A stretch of 64,000 nt of DNA from Amphiura filiformis (Eukaryota > Echinodermata > Ophiuroidea > Amphilepidida > Amphiuridae): assembly GCF_039555335.1 (NCBI RefSeq), contig NC_092631.1, positions 2,232,001 through 2,296,000 on the forward strand, written 5' to 3'. Positions 59,417 through 64,000 of this stretch are shown piece after piece (position 1 is the first letter of the stretch; each line of letters begins with the position of its first letter). The notes below the pieces were generated by a model. The model worked only from the letters and a program-made list of their open reading frames with translations, ran no database searches and was not told the origin of the DNA. The translations under genes were made by a program, and so were the position numbers.

Positions 59417-61165
59417 GTAGGGAGTAGGACCGGGGACGGTGGAGGAGAACATCATGATACTTGAGTTGCTCTCTTTCAGAACAAATGTTTTCACAATCAT
59501 ATTATTTCCACATTTACATCTTGTGCGCGCGAGTACGAAAAACTTGCGCCAAGGCCAATCATTTCTTGTGAAATTGTTGTACTCAACATCACATTCACAA
59601 GCAGTATATGTTATGATTAACAGAGGAGATGACGGCATTATGTATTTGCTCCGATCAGCGGCGAATAATAGAGAGCGTACAAGGACTTGAACCCCAGTTA
59701 AGACTATCGCCTCTTCCCTCAATGCCCCAACATGAGCTTAGATGCCTGTTGAAAAGATCCCCTTTGCCGACCATATATTACAAAAAAAGCTGGTTATATG
59801 CTACTGGCTCCGATATCCCACAATTGCAGAATAGTTGTCATTATTTAATACTTATCTAATCAAAGAAAATATTTCATTTCAGCATATCCTGCAGTGCAAC
59901 AATATAACAGACTCTGTTTATGTAATCTCGACTAGAAGCAACATGCGCTTCATAATATTCAACAAATATTCTGTGCAAAATTTGTTGTCTAACTGGTCCA
60001 CTAAAATGATCAACACATTTAACGTACTGTTCTATAATTCAAACGAACTAGTTATTAATCTAAGTACATTATTATACTATTAATATAATATGCTACTTAT
60101 TGGGATACAATTTAGTCTTATTCTTGTTCCTGATCAGTTTTGCCTCATTAAATCATTAAAGTAATGTCCAGTTACAAAGTCCGGCGAAGTCCAATGTAGA
60201 CTTAAAGACTGGCAAAATGTAATACATCGCGATACTAATGAAACACAAAACAATGTTACTGTCATTATTCACTCCTTTCCAAGAAACTGAAGTATTAATT
60301 CATTCTGATCCACTTGACAGAACTGTAGAATTTTATGAATTAGAGCACAGAATATCGAAGAAGACAAAATAAATCCTTCTCTTGGGAAAATGTGCACTTA
60401 TGACGTAATCTTAAAAATCTTCATCTCTCAGCGTATGAATTTATAGCAATTTGAATGGTATCTGGTTCCAAATGCTCTACTTTAAAAGGGGATTTAACTG
60501 GGCTTATCATATCTTAATCTTAAAGACTACCACGATTTGTTATTTGTCTCAAGCTTCTAATATTAGTTCCTTCCAATGCTTTTTTATTAGGTTATACCTG
60601 GGGATTCCCCTTGGTATTTCCATTTTGTAATGCACTAATTTAATTCTCATATCTGAGGATTTCGCAAAACAAATATAGCCATGTGATGATGTCATTGTAA
60701 ACAAGGGATTTCCCAAAATGATCTCAAGGGAGCTAATGTTCTGATTACATGATAGGGTATGATCAAATTACCTACTCACCTGACAATAATTTGTTGATTT
60801 TAACCCCCTCGACACTACTGTTCATCTAACAGCAATTCTGATTGGTTGATAACTTGAAATGTTCATTTCAATTGCCAATTATGACTAGACTTTTAAACTA
60901 TGTATGGTCAAGCTTGCATTCGCAGATGATCTTATTAATACACTCCTTGATTGGTTCAAAATTGGACACAATATTTATTTTGGCCAATCGGCTCAGGAGA
61001 AACGGCCAAAAAGAAGTACCGTAAAAACCCGTCTACAAGGAATAGTAGCGACTGTGATGATAGCATATTTCACGCTAGCGCCCTCCACAATATTATATCA
61101 TTATTGAATTTGAGCAAATCATTTACCGACACAAGCAGGTATACAATGTATTATTTTATCTTTAT
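59417..61165. other. Region downstream of R10; start of intron or intergenic
   Basis: The donor gtaggg opens this region. I read it for a TM7 exon and found none. A short frame with FADDL at about 60904 is not supported as a reverse transcriptase. Mostly AT-rich DNA without recognised elements. Confidence 0.4.
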
Positions 61166-61169
61166 TTCG

Positions 61170-61432
61170 CATCTCACGAGCATAGCTCACCTGGCAAGGC
61201 ATAAGACTTTGGTTCTTTAGATCGGAAGATGGTGAGTTCGAGCCTCATCACGGTCACACAAACTTTTATAAACAAAATATTGTTCAAACTTTTCATTTAT
61301 ATTTTCTTGCATTTTCTAAAGACTCCTTTCGTGATCATTTTTATTTTCATATTTAGTTTAATTTATTCTATTGTTTTTCTTTTGTTTCTTTTCTTTGTCT
61401 TTTTTCTTGTTTTTTTCTTTTTTTTTCTTTGA
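61170..61432 (+). repeat. tRNA-derived SINE-like repeat with pyrimidine tail
   Basis: An A-box-like ATAGCTCACCTGG (61182-61194) and a B-box-like GAGTTCGAGCCTC (61234-61246) lie about 50 bases apart, as in a tRNA. They are followed by a long T-rich tail to 61432. This could also be a decayed tRNA gene, but the tail favours a SINE. Confidence 0.6.
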
Positions 61433-61911
61433 TTCATATAATATTGGCAGGATAAGGAGAGGAGTGTACTAAAGACCAATTCAGTGATATGCTCATACGG
61501 ACGATCGTAAAAATCATCAAAATTCACCTTTGTCATTGTCATAGATGTGGTAACATAGCCTGCTAGTGGTTCAGCAGAAAACCGTGTGACACATAATATA
61601 CATTTGGCTACATTTTATTATACGATAAATACGAATTTATTAAACATGGTAACAAATATTCTCTAGCAGATCGGTTATACGATGGAACTGGTAGGCATAG
61701 GCCTATTATAAATTCGGGATATTAAATATCTTCCTGACGAGACAGATCTGCGCATGTGGTCTTACTAGCCACAGACCGTCCGCTGGAATTAGTTGAACAT
61801 GAACCATTCGCTATGGCTGTTGGTCGGACCTCTCATCTCTCCACATCGATTGTGACCTATAAACCCCGACATTGCCCTTATGAACTCACATCCTCCTGTT
61901 TTATTCCAATA

Positions 61912-62211
61912 CGCTGGCGAAGTTACGTAATAATCGGATTAACTACCATAGCAATAGGTGAAAACAATTTTTGAATATACCGCGTTATACACTGATACGT
62001 TCAGGCGGTACCTCTTCATTGAACCATATCATGCTGCACCTGTAAGATTAGTATCTTTGAAAAGACCAGTATTGTATTCAATCTATGATTGCAGACATAC
62101 ACAGTACAGGTGATGAGTGTAACCTGCTTGTAGCGCAGCGCGATATGTTCAAAATTGTTTTCACCTATTGCTATGGTAATTAATCCGATTAATTACGCAA
62201 CTTCACCAGCG
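61912..62211. mobile_element. TA-site palindromic MITE
   Basis: Inverted ends CGCTGG.GAAGTT.CGTAAT.ATCGGATTAA continue to 'ctatt.gtgaaaacaatttt' (about 75 bp), with TA on both sides. Another half copy with 'cgctgtcgaagtgacgtaat' lies just downstream at about 62273-62320. No coding capacity. Confidence 0.7.
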
Positions 62212-62320
62212 TATAATGGCCGAATAAATTCTGACCATCACTTGGCTTGTTGGATTCGTCTATACTACAATTCGCTGTCGAAGTGACGTAATAATCGCAA
62301 TAACTACCATCAAGCAGATT

Positions 62321-62940
62321 GCACTATTGTCTGTCCAATTAACTTAGACACCCAGTTTTTCTTACTTATTTGAAAAAATATCCACTTTCAAAGAAAGTCA
62401 TGAAAGAAAAGTGTTAACATTCGCTGAGACCTAACGGGATAGTTGAGTTTCCAAAGCATTGAGTGAGAGTTTACCAGAATTTCTATTGAAATTGGAAGGT
62501 TTTTCACAACACTTTAAAAATAATCCGGTAGAAGTTGGGTACCACTATTTTGGAAGGTCTCATTATACAGATTTGTAGGTATTGTGATTTTGGATAGTGA
62601 ATGGATGAATAGTAAATTAATTATACTCCTCACCAAAAACATTTTATAAAAATGAAAAATATAATTCAGTTCATATAATGCAGACAGTGTTTCTAATTGG
62701 CATATTTATTCTTAGTGTATTAACTCAGTGTCCCTCAACCAATTACAACAATTCGGCGCGGTATATGAATCTTGTTCTGTGCATGCTTTTGGCTTGGTCC
62801 AATTCCAAGACAATACAAATTGTATGCCCTATGAATGTTCTGATGTTATTGGTGAGGAGTATAATTCACAATACACTCCAGACGCATAGTAACTTGCCCT
62901 ATCATTTGTTATAATGCATCAACTGTGACATCTTTTGAGT
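62321..62940. other. AT-rich intergenic DNA, nothing recognised
   Basis: No gene, element or RNA supported. Confidence 0.35.
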
Positions 62941-63150
62941 TATAGAGGTTGTGCATGAAATTATTGATTGGCTCCAAACAAAGGATTTGAACCAAAGGTC
63001 CTTCACCGAAATCATGGCACAGTGCAGTCCATTCAATCAAATATTGTCATCAACCTATTTGATCGTAGTGTATTTGTTATGCGTGTGAGACGACCTCTCG
63101 CGGTAGATTGCAAACATGCTTTTGTTGAATGCATTTGAGTAGACCGCCAT
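62941..63150 (-). repeat. tRNA-derived SINE-like repeat, copy 2
   Basis: About 200 bp shared with 40800-41007 in the same orientation. On the minus strand it carries a B-box-like GGTTCAAATCC. Confidence 0.6.
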
Positions 63151-63960
63151 TATTGTGAATTAGTAAAAGGATTACACCACATTTCGCCATAATATATTCT
63201 AGAAACGCTTGCTGTTAGAATAAGAAAAATTTTAATTGTAATTATTGCACAGGTCACGGCGACCCTGTGACCTTTCCGGAAAAAGCCGAGTGGCAGGTTT
63301 TTCAAATAAATATTTTCTGTGTAAAAACTGTACCATCAGATAGGTAATGGAATATATGAATATTAACTGTACATCTATCACAACAATTTTTGATAACAAC
63401 TTGCGTCACAATTGATCTAGTATAGAAGGTAGATAATTTATTTAAATCTTATATACGCCATTTTTTTTTTGGAATTAAGTGAAAATTAATTCTGTAAAAA
63501 CTGTATTTTTTTAATGTAATTTTCACATTAGACCCGACAAAAGATTACCGTTTTGTTGTTATGATAATCTAATCTTTTGATTTTGTAAATAAAATTAGGG
63601 GTCTAATGTGGATTTAGGATGCAAACTGGAACAATCCAATGCCTTGTCAAAATCATTTGCTTCAAAATGGATTTCGGATGCACTTCGTAATACAACTTCC
63701 GCCACTGCGGGAAACCACATGCACAGCAGAGCACATGGCCGATATCAAAATCGATTTTATGTATTGTGTATGTAGGCCTATTCATAGGACCCTCGTATTA
63801 ATTGTCTCTATGCGCTTGAGAATTCAACAATATAAATAATGGTAGCTTTATTATAATACACATTAATGTTTTAAGCAGATAAAATTCCAAAATATGATGC
63901 AGTAATGAAGTTGCGATTTATTAATATTATATGTATAAATTTTCACGATGACACTATCAA
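63151..63960. other. AT-rich intergenic DNA, nothing recognised
   Basis: No supported gene. Short frames on both strands near 63603-63839 overlap and show no protein features. Confidence 0.35.
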
Positions 63961-63961
63961 G

Positions 63962-64000
63962 TTCTTCGTGGTCGAGCGGTCTAAGGCGCTGGACGTATGG
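63962..64000 (+). other. tRNA-Leu-like 5' half, cut by window end
   Basis: The sequence GTGGTCGAGCGGTCTAAGGC is a good match to the D-arm/A-box of a leucine-type (class II) tRNA. The anticodon and B box lie beyond the window, so a genuine tRNA gene and the head of a tRNA-Leu-derived SINE cannot be told apart. Confidence 0.5.

Noticed and set aside
60904-61107. FADDL motif suggesting a LINE reverse transcriptase
   Set aside because: Only about 28 residues look relevant, a stop lies a few codons upstream, and no other RT motif is seen nearby.

Overview
The window looks like nuclear DNA of an invertebrate deuterostome, most likely an echinoderm or close relative. The support is indirect: AT-rich intergenic DNA, frequent 'taggcctac'-type strings, dense small DNA transposons and tRNA-derived SINEs, split genes with GT splice donors, and a lineage-specific tandem family of class A GPCRs. 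Nothing bacterial is present. All recognisable genes lie on the + strand and belong to one receptor family.

Genes. There are ten receptor units, called R1-R10 here. Each is one long exon encoding an extracellular N-terminus and transmembrane helices 1-6 of a muscarinic-acetylcholine-receptor-like GPCR. Each intact exon ends in third-extracellular-loop sequence (CxxCIPL..YQ) at a phase-0 splice donor (cag|gtaagt or cag|gtaggt). I could not find a helix-7 exon after any of them. R1 (2275), R5 (18534), R6 (46133), R7 (51427) and R10 (58271) are open. R2 has a frameshift and has lost its donor. R3 and R8 are decayed remnants. R4 and R9, which are paralogous, are each split by a different DNA transposon. 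The amine-binding Asp of helix 3 is Asn in most members and Lys in R7, and the helix-6 Trp switch is Ser. These are therefore unlikely to be ordinary acetylcholine or amine receptors.

Layout. Positions 1-12.5 kb (R1-R4) and 43.8-56.2 kb (R6-R9) are two copies of one duplicated block with the same gene order and many of the same nested transposons. R5 (16-20 kb) is an extra R1-like unit following the first block. R10 (58 kb) is a diverged member after the second block. Between them lies a 23 kb inverted-repeat structure (20730-43742). Its outer ends are inverted repeats flanked by TA. Inside is an 18.9 kb element (21855-40722) whose arms are long inverted arrays: about 120-bp repeats, then a 136-bp satellite in which nearly every unit carries TTGTTACGTTATGCG. 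The core holds no recognisable gene and is filled with hAT-like and TA-site miniature elements.

How it may work together. Each receptor exon has its own conserved upstream block and its own donor, while no helix-7 exon is visible. The simplest testable model is a set of alternative first exons spliced to one shared 3' exon beyond the right edge of the window. The alternatives are helix-7 exons that I failed to recognise, or six-helix truncated products, because every donor is followed within a few codons by an in-frame stop in the R1-R9 copies.
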